Source of the DNA: Alopecurus myosuroides
Lineage: Eukaryota; Streptophyta; Magnoliopsida; Poales; Poaceae
Assembly: GCA_028641055.1 (NCBI GenBank)
Contig: CM054058.1
Span: forward strand, 240,360,187 to 240,424,186
Reading direction: 5' to 3'
DNA length: 64,000 nt
Translations under genes and position numbers: made by a program
Notes under the pieces: model-generated
What the model saw: only the letters and a program-made list of their open reading frames with translations
What the model was told of the DNA's origin: nothing
Databases searched by the model: none
Shown: one piece after another, positions 46,037 through 57,200 of the stretch
How the letters are laid out: every line of letters begins with the position of its first letter
How positions within the stretch are numbered: the first letter of the stretch is position 1

Positions 46037-47949
46037 TTACGAATGAAAACGACGAAGTAGAGCTACATTCCAGGGACGCTTGGTCTCCTCTCCAGCTTTA
46101 TCTGCCCTGTTCGCCTGCGATGGGCGCACATCTACAAGATAGTACGCGTCATTGTGCAGCGCTTTGCTGACAATGAAGGGCCCTTCCCATGGAGGAGACA
46201 ACTTGTGCATCCCGGCTGTGCGCTGCACAAGCCTAAGGACCATGTCTCCTTCTCGGAAAACCCTTGGGTTCACCTTTCGGCTATGGTAACGCCGCAGGTT
46301 TTGCTGGTAGATAGCCGAACGTGACAGAGTCAGCTCTCTTGCTTCTTCAAGCAGGTCAACGTCGTCTTCTCGAGCTTCTCTCGCCTCCACCTCAGTGTAG
46401 AGGGCTACTCGGGGGGAGTCATGCTCTAGGTCTATTGGCAACACGGCCTCAGCCCCGTATACCAAGAAGAATGGTGTGTAGCCGGTTGACCGGTTAGGGG
46501 TAGTCCGTAGACTCCACAACACCGCTGGCAACTCTTCTAGCCAACACCCTGGTGTTTTTAGCAATGGCTCAATCAGCCTTGGCTTGATGCCTGCCAGTAC
46601 CATCCCATTTGCTCTCTCAACTTGCCCATTGGAGGCAGGGTGCGCGACTGATGCAACGTCTAGTCGGATATGCTTATCTCTGCAGAACCGCACCATTGCC
46701 CCCTCTGCAAAGTTGGTGCCGTTGTCGGTGATGATACTGTGCGGGTAGCCATATCTCATGATTATATCCTTCACGAATTTCACGGCTGTGACCCCATCGC
46801 ACTTCCGAATAGGTTTCACCTCGATCCACTTGGTGAACTTGTCCACCATGACCAAGATATGTGTCATATTGCCTTTAGCCGGCTTGAAAGGACCAACCAT
46901 ATCCAAACACCAAACAGCAAATGGCCATGTGATAGGGATTGTTTTCAACTCGGAAGCTGGCATGTGAATCTTACTTGCGAACATCTGGCAGCCGGTGCAC
47001 TTCCTCACAATGTCTTCAGCTTGCTGCAGTGCAGTGAGCCAGTAGAAGCCATGCCGAAAAGCTTTCTTGACCAGAGCCCGAGAAGAGGCGTGGTGCCCAC
47101 ACTCCCCTTGATGTATTTCCACCAGGATTTCTTCTCCTTCTTCTGGGCTCACACAGCGTTGCAATACGCCGGTGGCACTTCTCTTATGCAGCACATCTTG
47201 GACTATGGTGTAGCCCTTGGACCTCCTCTGAATCTGCCTCGCAGTCACCTCATCTTCAGGTAAAGTGCCGTTCCTTAGAAAGGATAATATGGGCATTGCC
47301 CAACTCGGTGTCTCCCGCACGGGAAACACTGGTTCGTCCATTTCCATTGGGACAGGCTCTGGTGGTTGCACAGGAGGAGTAGGAGCGCTTCTCTGCAGCC
47401 CAGACCGATTAGCGAGAACTTCTTCAATGAATGCAACATCTTCTGGGTTGAGGGCGGCAGTCCCCGAGTAAGGAGTGGCAGTCCCCGAGTAGAGAGTGGC
47501 AGTCCCCGAGTAGGGAATGGCAGTCCCCGAGTAGGGAATGGCAGTCCCCGAGCAAGGAATGGCAGTCCCCGAGTAGGGAGTGGCAGTCCCCGAGTAGGGA
47601 GTGGCAGTCCCCGGGTAAGGAATGGCAGTCCCCGAGTAGGGAATGGCAGTCCCCGAGCAAGGAATGGCAGTCCCCGAGTAGGGAGTGGCAGTCCCCGAGT
47701 AGGGAGTGGCAGTCCCCGGGTAAGGAATGGCAGTCCCCGGGTTCCCTGCAGCACTCTCCCAGTCAATCTCCATTGGGTCAGATTCTTCACTTGGCAGAGA
47801 AGGGACAAAGATGGATTCCGAGTTGGGGGAAGGCTTGATGGATGGCTTCCTCAAATGCTCCAAGGCAATCCCTGCCGGGATGGACTGCCGAGAAGATCCC
47901 AACTTAGATAGCTCGTCTGCTGCTTCGTTCTCTGCTCGGTGAATATGCT
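46037..47949 (-). CDS. Tat element integrase (separated from RT by a frameshift)
   Basis: The frame opens near 47949, continuing the RNase H end (HRAENEAADELSKLG), passes 14 copies of a 7-residue repeat, then gives integrase: the HHCC finger (HHASSRAL...CTGCQMF) and DDE residues in LDMVGPF, ITDNGTNF and NGQVERANG. The C-terminal part ends RPWNVALLRRFHS. It integrates the cDNA into the genome. It is in a different frame from RT, owing to an apparent single-base loss at about 47948-47952 between GCEF and HIHRAEN. Confidence 0.85.
47457..47750 (-). repeat. 21-bp tandem repeat, 14 units, inside pol
   Basis: The period of 21 bases encodes about 14 heptapeptides of the form YSGTATP. Five-unit blocks recur, so it grew by larger duplications. 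Each unit contains TCGGGGACTGC on the minus strand, identical to the polypurine tract at 39566-39576. Because 21 is a multiple of three, other frames are open too; these are not genes. Confidence 0.9.
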
Positions 47950-49713
47950 GAACTCACAGCCTTCGAAAAACCCAGTCATTGACTGCACCAAGAAACGGTA
48001 CGATGCCATGTTGGCATCCAAAGCATCCCAGGTACCTGAGACTTGCTGCACCACCATATCCGAATCGCCATAGCATATAATGCGCTGCACACCAACCTCC
48101 TTTGCTACTCGCAAACCATGCACCACTGCCTCGTACTCGGCTACATTGTTGGATGCCTTGAAATGAATCTGCAACACATACTTGAGCTGATCCCGCTTGG
48201 GTGACGTAAGCACAACGCCAGCACCCAGGCCTTCTTTCACCTTTGAGCCATCAAAGTGCATTTTCCAATAGTTGGAAACTGGGGCAGGAGGTTCATACTG
48301 CATCTCGGCCCAGTCCACAAGAAATTCCGCCAGGACCTGAGACTTGATTGCTTCTCTTCTCGTATACGCGGGAGCGTACGCGGCTAGCTCAATCGCCCAC
48401 TTGGCTACTCTGCCACTCGCTCCCTTGTTTCCCATGATGTCCGAGATGGGAGCAGAGCTCACAACAGTGATGGGGTGCTCTTGAAAGTAATGTTTCAGCT
48501 TCCTGGCGCCCAGGTACACACCATACGTCATCTTCTGGTAGTGAGGATAGTTTTGCTTGGAACTGGACAGCACTTCACTGAGATAATAGACTGGGCGCTG
48601 CACACTCTTGCCTTCTTCTTCTCGCTCCACCACTATCACCACGCTGACTACTCGGTTAGTCGCCGCAATGTACAGCAGCATAGGCTCCTTTGGTAGCGGA
48701 CTAGCCAAGACGGGAGCGCTAGCCAGCATTGCTTTCAGCTCATTGAATGCCACATCCGCCTGCGGAGTCCAGACAAACTTGTCACTTTTCTTCATCAGCT
48801 GGTACAGAGGCAGAGCCTTTTCGCCCATTCGGCCCAGAAAGCGGCTCAGAGATGCCAGACAGCCCGTGAACTTTTGCACATCCTTCAACGATCTCGGCAA
48901 AGACATGCTCTCAATAGCTTTTATCTTAGACGGATTGGCTTCAATGCCCCGACTAGAAACCAGAAAACCGAGTAACTTTCCAGCTGGTACACCGAAGGTG
49001 CACTTACTCGGATTCAGTTTCATTTTGTACCTGCGTAGGTTAGCAAAGGTTTCCTCCAGGTCGGCAAGCAGAGTATGTGTTTTATTCGTTTTGATGACAA
49101 TGTCATCTACGTACACCTGCACATTCTTGCCGAGCTGGTCGTGCAAGCATTTCTGCATGCATCTCTGATAGGTTGCACCCGCATTCCTCAGGCCAAAACA
49201 CATGACACGATAGCAATAAGCCCCGTACGGGGTAATGAAAGCAGTCTTTATTTGATCAGCAGGGTTGAGTGCAATCTGGTGGAAACCAGAGTAGGCATCT
49301 ATGAAAGACAACAGTTCACAGCCGGCAGTGGAATCGATCACCTGATCGATGCGAGGTAGCGGGAAAGGATCCTTGGGGCATGCCTTGTTCAAGTCGGTGT
49401 AGTCGACGCACATGCGCCATGCGGTGGCAGCCTTGGGATCTTCCTTTTTCTTCTCGACCATGACCGGGTTGGCTAACCAGTCCGGGTGCAGCACTTCCAT
49501 GATGAAGTTGCTGATCAGCAGCTTGGTGATCTGATCGCCGATGGCCTTCCTTCTCTCATCCCCGAAACGGCGCAAAGCCTGCTTTACGGGCTTGGCGTCA
49601 GGACGCACATGCAAAGAGTGCTCAACCAACTCCCTCGGGACTCCTGGTAGATCTTCATTGGTCCAGGCGAAAACATCCCGATTCTCACGGAGGAAGTGGA
49701 TGAGCGCGCTTTC
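47950..49713 (-). CDS. Tat element reverse transcriptase and RNase H
   Basis: Follows the gag-protease stop (49714-49716) in the same frame, reading through LPGVPRELVEHSL. RT motifs are LSFIDAYSGFHQ with its catalytic Asp and YVDD (VQVYVDDIVIKT). RNase H follows with MHFDGSKVKEGLGAG and YGDSDMVVQQ. The frame continues out of register after about 47950 and stops at 47851. It copies element RNA into DNA in particles. Confidence 0.88.
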
Positions 49714-52700
49714 CTATTTCTCCGCCAACCCGGCACCAATGATGGCCACGCGCTCCGGGAACTCGGGGTCAACCTGGACTGTCTTGGTCTCCTTGGCAGC
49801 TTGGAAAGCAGTACCATGCTGAGTACTCGGCACACCTTGTGCGCCAGCTTGTGCGGACTGAGCCATGGCCACCACCTCGTACATCTTCTTCTTCTCGGCA
49901 GCAATCACCATTGATTCCGCCAGCTGGGAGCTAGCAGAGGCACACTCCATGGACTTCTTGTAATCTCCCGAGATGGTGATAATGCCATTGGGGCCGGGGA
50001 TCTTCATCTTCAGGTAAGCCACATGGGTGGAGGCCATGAACTTGCTCAGAGCAGGCCTGCCGAGTAGAGCATGATAGGGGCTCTGATGATCCACCACTTC
50101 AAACTGCAGGCGCTCTGTGCGGCAGTTCTCCCGGGTACCGAATAGCACATCGATCCACACTCGGCCAATCGGGTTGCATGAGATCCCGGGCACAATGCCA
50201 TGGAACGTGGTTTTGCTCGGCAGCATCATGTTCTCGGCCAGGCCAAGCTTCTCGAGTGTGTCCTTGTACACAATGTTAATGCTGCTGCCGTTGTCGATCA
50301 GCACCTTGCTGAACCTCACATTCTTCTCGGGACCCAGGAAGGTGGGATCCAGCACCAAGGCATAGGTACCCGGATTGGGCATCACCTTGGGGTGATCTGC
50401 CCGAGTCCACCTGATCTCCTGGTCACGCCAATACATGTAGTGAGGGACAGCAGGAATCACTGCGTTGACCTCCATGGCCCGCCTGTGCTGTGACTGCTTG
50501 TCGACTGCCTCAGAAGTGAAGATCATATAGCTCTCATGGTGTTCTTGGTACTGGTTGGAGCCATTGCCCCCATTGTTGCCATTGTTGCCATTGTTGTTGC
50601 CCTGATAGTTGTTGTTGCCTCTGTTGTTGTTGTTGCGGTTGTAGTTGTTGTTGTTGTTGCGGTATCTCTCGTTGTTGAAGTTCCGGTTGGCTCCTAAAGC
50701 CACCTGGTTGACATTCTCTCTTCTCGGATAGACTGGCGGCCGAGCTGCGGGAGCGCGAGTAGGCTGAACAGTAGCATTGGCGGCTGGCAGAGGAGGTGGA
50801 GGAGGCAAGCCATCACTCTTGATCACATCCCACCACTCGCACTGCCGAGTAGTATGGTTCGCAGGCCTTGAGGGGTGGTGAGTGTGAAAGCTGCATGGAC
50901 CATCCTTCATGTCATCAAAGACGAACTTCTTCGGCTGCTCGGAGTTCCCGCTACCCGGCTGCGCAGTGCGGAACGGTTTCTTGTTGCCTTGGCCCTGGTT
51001 CTGGTTCTGCCCGTAGGCTCCAGCAGGTTTCTGCCTTTGGCCACCACCGCCTCCGACATTCACTGCATTCACCTCTTCAGGGTCATACCGAGTATCTACT
51101 CGGCGCTTGTTGCGGAACTCGTTGCGCTTGCTGCTGTTGAAGTTTCTTCTCGGCTCAGAGGAATCCATCAGTGGCTGAGTAGGATCACCGAGTGCGTACT
51201 GATCCGCAATCTTGATGGTCTCGGCCAGGGTATTGGGCATCTCCCTCTGCAATCTTTGCCAAAGCATGCTGCCATGTCGGCAACCCTGCGCAAACCAAGT
51301 GATGGCCTGTGCCTCATTCACACCCTCACAAGTGTTCCTCAAGGTGCTCCACCGAGTAAGATACTCGCGGTCCGTCTCGTCTTCTCGCTGCCTGCAAGCC
51401 GAAAGCTGCTGCGGCCTATTCGGCCTCTTGTAGGTGCTGGTGAAGTTGCTGACGAAGGCGTCCGAGAAATCCAGCCAGCAGTTAATGCTGTGCTTGGGCA
51501 AGTTGTTGAGCCAAGTGCGAGCTGGACCCTCTAGCATCTGCGGCACATAGCGCACCGCCCATCTCCTGTTGCCACCCGCAATGTGGACCGCGGTGACGTA
51601 GTCATTGAGCCAATCTTCAGGCTTGGTGCTACCATTGTAGCTCTTGGTGCCTCTTGCGAGCTGGAAGCCCTTCACGGAAGGCTCGTTCATGATGCGCGGG
51701 CCAAAGCACTCGGGGCCAGGAGGACCCGTGCTCTCAAGCCGCGCCGACAAGCTGATACGGTCCAGCTGGTGCCTTGCATCTCCAGGCGCCAACATACGCT
51801 CACCAACACGGTCATGAATGTCATAACCAGCCATCTCCATAGCCGAGTAGCCATCATCATACCTATCCACCTGCATAGCTGCGGGCTGCTCCACCGGGTT
51901 GGCGACTGGTGCCATTGGGCGCGGCTGCTGCCTCTGCCGAGTAGGCTGAGCTGCAGGTTGCCGAGAAGTACCCGGACGCGCGGCTTCTCGGGCACGGCTT
52001 TGAGCTTGATGGGCTTGAGAGCCTGCTCTTGCAGCGTTGTGTTCCTGCCCGGGCTGCTGCGGCACAGCAACCTGTTTCGCGGCAGCAGCCGGGTCATACA
52101 CCTGCATTTGCCTGTCTCTACCCGAACGCCCGCTGCGGCTCTTCTCGCGGCTCGGATGCGGTGACGAGGCCTGATCGTTAGATCTAGCCGCGTGCGAGTG
52201 AACTACCTGCGAGGCTCCAGCTCCCGGGTTGGCCTTCCGGAACTCCTCGTTCTGCCTGGCGGCCTCCAGCACCAGCTCATTGAGCCTCTCCTGCTGTCTG
52301 AGACGCGCCTCTCCGTCTAGGCGCGGCAACTCGGCAGCCACGGCCTGCGCAGCCCTGAGCGTCTTGGCGGGTGTGCTGTACCTTGGCCTTGTGAAGGTGT
52401 TTGCGGTGGCGGACTGCGCGGGCTCCTCCGCAACCGTCGCCATCTCGGCACCCAGGTTGCGCCGCGTAGCACCCACTCTGCTGGGCCTCCTGGCAACCGG
52501 CGTGAAGCCGTGAGCCTTGTTGTACTCGAGCTGGTCCAAACTCAGCTCGAGCCTGATCTTCTCCAACTCCGCCTGCTCGGCAAGCAGCTCCTGGCGTTGC
52601 CGCTCGAGCTGCTCCCTCGCGGCTAGGAGCTCGATGTCGGTGGGCGTGGGCATGCCGGTTCGCGCGGCAGACGCGGGGATGACCGTAGACGTGGAAGGCG

Positions 52701-53175
52701 GCAAGTTGCTCTCCTTCTCGTAAGGCCGGTGGTTCCTGCCACCAGCAGGCGGGTCGTCAACCTCCTCGACGATGGCCGCAGCGCCAGTAGCGGCTGCGCC
52801 AGCGTTCGCCGCCAAGCCCGTCACCATCACCTCAGCGCAGCATGCGGAGCCGCATGCAGGCCTTCCGCGAGCAGCAACCACCGCGGGAGGATCCTCCGCG
52901 TCATGCACCAGCTCGGGGTAGGCGCTGTTGGCGACGGTGGCGACGTAGACGAGATGCGAGCCGAAAGAGATCACCGAGCCGCCCTCCGGCATGGCCACGC
53001 CGCCGAAACAGCCGGCGTTGTCGGTGACGAAGTCGAAGGAGCCGAATCTGTGGACAAGGCCACAAACTACGCGCTCCGCTGATGAAGATCCCGTCCGAAC
53101 AGAAACTCCAGCCAGCGCCGCTGGTTGCCCCACGGTGGGCGCCAACTGTCGTGGTGGTGTCACGGCAGATGCCAT
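49714..53175 (-). CDS. Tat element Gag-protease
   Basis: About 1153 residues from an ATG inside the LTR (53175). The frame is open from MASAVTPPRQ through the primer site (LAPTVGQ) into an N-terminal region with GSFDF, then disordered and coiled-coil segments. The retrotransposon gag domain contains GSTKPEDWLNDY and TSTYKRPNRPQQL. A C-H-H-C zinc motif (CSFHTHHPSRPANHTTRQC) and an Asn/Gly run follow. The protease has LIDNGSS. It ends in AAA-TAG at 49714, in frame with RT. Gag forms the particle; read-through at the stop would make Gag-Pol. The next in-frame ATG after the primer site would lose the N-terminal region. Confidence 0.82.
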   Translation of the reverse strand: MASAVTPPRQLAPTVGQPAALAGVSVRTGSSSAERVVCGLVHRFGSFDFVTDNAGCFGGVAMPEGGSVISFGSHLVYVATVANSAYPELVHDAEDPPAVVAARGRPACGSACCAEVMVTGLAANAGAAATGAAAIVEEVDDPPAGGRNHRPYEKESNLPPSTSTVIPASAARTGMPTPTDIELLAAREQLERQRQELLAEQAELEKIRLELSLDQLEYNKAHGFTPVARRPSRVGATRRNLGAEMATVAEEPAQSATANTFTRPRYSTPAKTLRAAQAVAAELPRLDGEARLRQQERLNELVLEAARQNEEFRKANPGAGASQVVHSHAARSNDQASSPHPSREKSRSGRSGRDRQMQVYDPAAAAKQVAVPQQPGQEHNAARAGSQAHQAQSRAREAARPGTSRQPAAQPTRQRQQPRPMAPVANPVEQPAAMQVDRYDDGYSAMEMAGYDIHDRVGERMLAPGDARHQLDRISLSARLESTGPPGPECFGPRIMNEPSVKGFQLARGTKSYNGSTKPEDWLNDYVTAVHIAGGNRRWAVRYVPQMLEGPARTWLNNLPKHSINCWLDFSDAFVSNFTSTYKRPNRPQQLSACRQREDETDREYLTRWSTLRNTCEGVNEAQAITWFAQGCRHGSMLWQRLQREMPNTLAETIKIADQYALGDPTQPLMDSSEPRRNFNSSKRNEFRNKRRVDTRYDPEEVNAVNVGGGGGQRQKPAGAYGQNQNQGQGNKKPFRTAQPGSGNSEQPKKFVFDDMKDGPCSFHTHHPSRPANHTTRQCEWWDVIKSDGLPPPPPLPAANATVQPTRAPAARPPVYPRRENVNQVALGANRNFNNERYRNNNNNYNRNNNNRGNNNYQGNNNGNNGNNGGNGSNQYQEHHESYMIFTSEAVDKQSQHRRAMEVNAVIPAVPHYMYWRDQEIRWTRADHPKVMPNPGTYALVLDPTFLGPEKNVRFSKVLIDNGSSINIVYKDTLEKLGLAENMMLPSKTTFHGIVPGISCNPIGRVWIDVLFGTRENCRTERLQFEVVDHQSPYHALLGRPALSKFMASTHVAYLKMKIPGPNGIITISGDYKKSMECASASSQLAESMVIAAEKKKMYEVVAMAQSAQAGAQGVPSTQHGTAFQAAKETKTVQVDPEFPERVAIIGAGLAEK
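53127..53144 (-). other. Tat element primer binding site
   Basis: On the minus strand TGGCGCCCACCGTGGGGC starts two bases after the 5' LTR. The same motif follows the LTRs at 58518 and (one change) 34390. The tRNA it pairs with must end GGCGCCA; which tRNA it is was not determined. Confidence 0.85.
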
Positions 53176-54034
53176 AGGATGGCTAAAGATGTGGGAACGA
53201 TGGACGCTGGAGGTGTCCGGGGAGGGATCACGCGACGAGTAGCCGCGTGAGGTGAGATCCACACAACACAAACAACACGATATACCCAGGTTCAGGGCCC
53301 TCGTGAGGAGGTAAAACCCCTACTCCTGCCTTTCTCTATGTATTTCGATGTCTCTCCGAGTAGTTACAGTACAAATGGTATCGCTACCGAGTAGCCTTTC
53401 TCTCCTCTCCGAGTAGAGCTAGGTTAAGAACTTAGGGTTTCTAGGGTTTCCAGCGAGCCTGTGTGTACGTGCCTCGCGCAGGAGGCGGCGGGGCACCTTA
53501 TATACACGGTGCCCAGCCGGATACGTCCAAATCTTAGACAAGTGTCGACATAGTGTACACACCGTCCTTTCTCCGAGTACCCGCTGACAGCTTTGGTCGT
53601 TGATCTTGGCTGCTTCTGTAAAGTCGTTGGGCAAAACTAGGGGACAGACTGGTATCACTGTACCCAAACACAGAGTAGGCCCCCCTTATCCTGCCACCGC
53701 CTGCTTCCATGCTGTCACTGTCAGGCAGGCCGTCCCCACGTGAACAGTAGTTCGAATGCTGCCAAGTACGGACCCAGGATACGCGGGATCCTGTGTCAGA
53801 ACGGCTCCTTTGACTTTCTGCCCGAGTAGGTTCCCGCCAATTCTACTCGGGCCATCTCTTCTACTCGTACGGAGATAACTTGATTGATTCCTTCTTCTAG
53901 TCTTCCTTCTGTACGGCCGAGTAGCACTCGACCGGGTAGCCAGCTGCCGGGTAGAACGCTACTCGGGCAAACTTCTATTCTGACTCTTGCCTTTATCATA
54001 CGCCTTTACCCTACTCGGGGGTAACCCCCCGACA
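53147..54034 (-). repeat. Tat element 5' LTR (888 bp)
   Basis: Partner of 38678-39565. The minus strand carries TATATAAG at 53504-53497 as a likely promoter TATA box. The U5 end contains the ATG at 53175 used by the gag frame. The motif CGAGTAG or its complement occurs many times. Confidence 0.95.
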
Positions 54035-54219
54035 CATAACAAGTATGAACCAAAGCATTTGATTAATGTTTGAAATTCAATTGTGAAAACAAATAAAAAC
54101 AGATGCAAACAAGAAGGAAACAAATGCAATGAAGAAAAGAGTATGATGACATGATGCAAAACTTTAATAAAACAAGAAACAAACATGCTAGGGTGGTTTT
54201 TCATACTTGGGATGTTACA
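54035..54219 (-). repeat. Chromovirus copy C, 3' LTR, right part
   Basis: Resumes after the Tat element with the duplicated CATAA (54035-54039) and ends GATGTTACA. The minus-strand polypurine tract AAGGGGGGCGTTT follows at 54220-54232. Confidence 0.88.
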
Positions 54220-54256
54220 AAACGCCCCCCTTGAAGGAATCGCGCCCCGAGATTCC

Positions 54257-57200
54257 TTACTGAGAAGAGAAAAGGTCCGGATACTTCTTGCGAAGATCCT
54301 CTTCGGTCTCCCACGTTGCCTCTTTATCGGAATGATGGGACCACTGCATTTTCAAGAACTTGGTGCCCTTGTTGCGAGTTTTACGCTCGGTCTCATCGAG
54401 AATACGAACAGGGTGCTCCTCATAAGATAGATCATCTTGCAGTTCAATGGAATCATGATCAACTGCACGATCTGGATCTTTGAAACACCTCTTGAGCTGT
54501 GACACGTGAAATACATCGTGCACCTTGGATAGTTTTTCTGGAAGTTCAAGACGATAGGCATTTTCCGCGCGCCTTGAGAGAATGTTGAAGGGACCAATGT
54601 ATCTTGGTGCAAGCTTTCCTTTCACACCAAAACGATGAGTTCCTCTGAGGGGAGTTACACGGAGATATGCTTTGTCACCAGGTGCATAGATCATATCCCG
54701 GTGCTTGCTGTCATAGTAGCTTTTCTGACGAGACTGAGCAATCTTGAGATTGTCACGAATGATACGAACTTTCTCTTTGGCTTCCTTAACAATGTCAGGG
54801 CCTAAGAGTGAACGTTCACCAGCTCCAGACCAATTGATTGGACTCCTGCATCTGCGGCCATAGAGTGCTTCAAATGGTGCCATGCCTAGGCTTGCCTGGA
54901 AGCTGTTGTTGTAGGAGAATTCAGCATATGGAAGACAATCCTCCCATTTCATGCCAAAGGAGAGACCACATGCTCTGAGCATATCCTCAAGAATCTGATT
55001 GACTCTTTCGACTTGCCCTTGAGACTGAGGGTGATAAGCTGTGCTGAACAGAAGTTTGGTGCCCAAAGCTTCCTGAAAGCTTTTCCAGAAATGAGAAGTG
55101 AATATGCTTCCACGATCTGAGCTTATTTCCAATGGAACACCATGAAGAGGAACAATCTTTGATGTGTAGAGTTCTGCTAACTGGCTAGCTGAGATTGTTT
55201 CTTTGACAGCAAAGAAGTGAGCTACTTTAGTGAGACGATCAATAACAACGAAGATTGCATCGTTGCCCTTCTTGGACTTTGGAAAACCTGTGACGAAGTC
55301 CATTTCAATCATGTCCCACTTCCACTCAGGTATTTTCAAAGGTTGGAGTAGACCTGCTGTTTTCTGATGGACTGCCTTAACACGTTGACAAACGTCGCAT
55401 TCAGAAACGTATTGAGCAATTTCACGTTTCATGCCAGGCCACCAATACAGGGTCTTGAGATCCTGGTACATCTTTGTACTTCCAGGGTGAATGGAAAGAG
55501 GAATTTCATGAGCCTCCTTGAGAATGACATCTTTGAGACTTTGAACTTGAGGAACTGCAATGCGTCCTTCGAAGAACACAGTTCCCTTGTCATCAATTGA
55601 GAAGGACTTGAATTTCTCCTTCCCTTCTTTGATGTGTTCTACCATCTTCTTGATTTCAGCATCACGAAGTTGTTCAGAACGAATCTTATCCTCGAGAGTT
55701 GGACTGGCTGTCAAGTTTGCAAGATAGCCTTGAGGAACAAGACCAAGGTTCAGCTTCTGGAATTCTTCATGAAGTGGAGGTTGGCTTTCCATGATCATGA
55801 GATTATTGCAATATGACTTGCGACTGAGAGCATCGGCCATAACATTAGCCTTGCCTGGAGTGTAAGAAATGGTGAGATCAAAGTCTTTAATCTTTTCAAT
55901 CCATCTCCTTTGCCTGAGGTTTAGATCTGGTTGAGTGAAGATGTATTTCAGACTCTTATGATCGGAAAAGATTTCAGTGTGATTACCCAACAAGTATTGT
56001 CTCCATTTCTTGAGGGCAAACACAACTGCTACAAGTTCTAGGTCATGTGTGGGATAATTTTGCTCATGTGCATTCAACTGACGTGAAGCATAAGCCACAA
56101 CTTGACGTTCTTGCATAAGAACTGCACCTAGACCTTGGAGAGATGCATCGCAGAATATCTGGAAAGGTTTGGTAGTATCTGGGCCAACCAGAACTGGTGT
56201 AGAAGTGAGTTTAGTCTTCAGGAGATTGAAACTTTCATCACATTGTGGAGACCAAACGAACTTCTTGTCCTTCTTGGTGAGATCAGTGAGAGGTTTGGCA
56301 ATCTTGGAAAAGTTTTGGACGAAACGACGGCAATAGCTAGCCAAGCCAAGAAAACTTCTTACTTGCTTCACCGTCTTAGGAGGTTTCCAATCAACAATTG
56401 CTTTAACCTTTTCTGGATCAATGGCTATTCCCTTGGCAGAGATGACATGACCAAGGTAAGCAACTTCTGGAATCCATAACTCACATTTGGAGAATTTGGC
56501 ATATAGACGATGCTCGCGAAGTTTCATGAGAGTGAGACGAAGGTGTTCTCCATGCTCTTCCTCAGATTTGGAGTAGACCAGGATGTCATCAAGATATACC
56601 ACAACGAACTTGTCGAGGTATTCATGGAAGACAGAATTCATGAGTCTAGAGAATGTCGCCGGTGCATTGGTGAGACCAAAGGACATGACGGTGCATTCAT
56701 ATAGACCGTACCGAGTGGTGAAAGCTGTTTTTGGAATATCTTCCTTTCTGATCTTTATTTGATGGTAACCCATCCTCAAGGCCAACTTTGAGAATATTGA
56801 GGCTCCAGCAAGTTGATCAAAAAGATCATCGATACGAGGAATTGGATACTTGTTTTTGATGGTTTTCTCGTTGAGAGGACGATAGTCAACCACGAGTCTC
56901 TTTGTTTGATCCTTCTTCGCAACGAACAGAGTTGGGCAACCCCAAGCGGAGGAACTAGGTTGAATGTAATCTTTCTCCATGTACATATCGCTTTGCTCCT
57001 TCAACAATTTCAGTTCAGGAGGAGCTATCTTGTATGGATGCTTAGAGATTGGAGCAGTACCTGGTTCAAGCTCGATCACGAACTCAACTGCTCTGTCCGG
57101 AGGCATCCCTGGCAACTCTTCTAGAAAGACGTCAGGGAATTCACAAACCACCGGAACATTTTCAAGTAGAGGTAGAGGCTTAGCATCGAGTGTGTATAGC

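Larger units (their letters stand above)
38678..54034 (-). mobile_element. Tat-lineage Ty3/gypsy element with an antisense spliced gene (15.4 kb)
   Basis: Flanked by perfect CATAA duplications (38673-38677 and 54035-54039) and 888-bp LTRs in which one difference was seen. On the minus strand the order is LTR, primer site, gag-protease, stop, RT-RNase H, integrase, then a 6-kb 3' region and the LTR. The 3' region carries an eight-exon gene on the opposite strand, the additional-ORF position known for Tat/Ogre-type elements. It is inserted in the 3' LTR of chromovirus copy C. The pol has one frameshift, so the copy is probably not autonomous although young. Confidence 0.92.

Noticed and set aside
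47457..47750. CRISPR-like regular repeats
   Set aside because: Units are contiguous 21-mers without spacers, in frame in a plant retrotransposon pol.
47945..47955. Programmed frameshift between RNase H and integrase
   Set aside because: No slippery sequence is seen, and the amino acid sequence resumes exactly as expected after adding one base, so a simple deletion is more likely.
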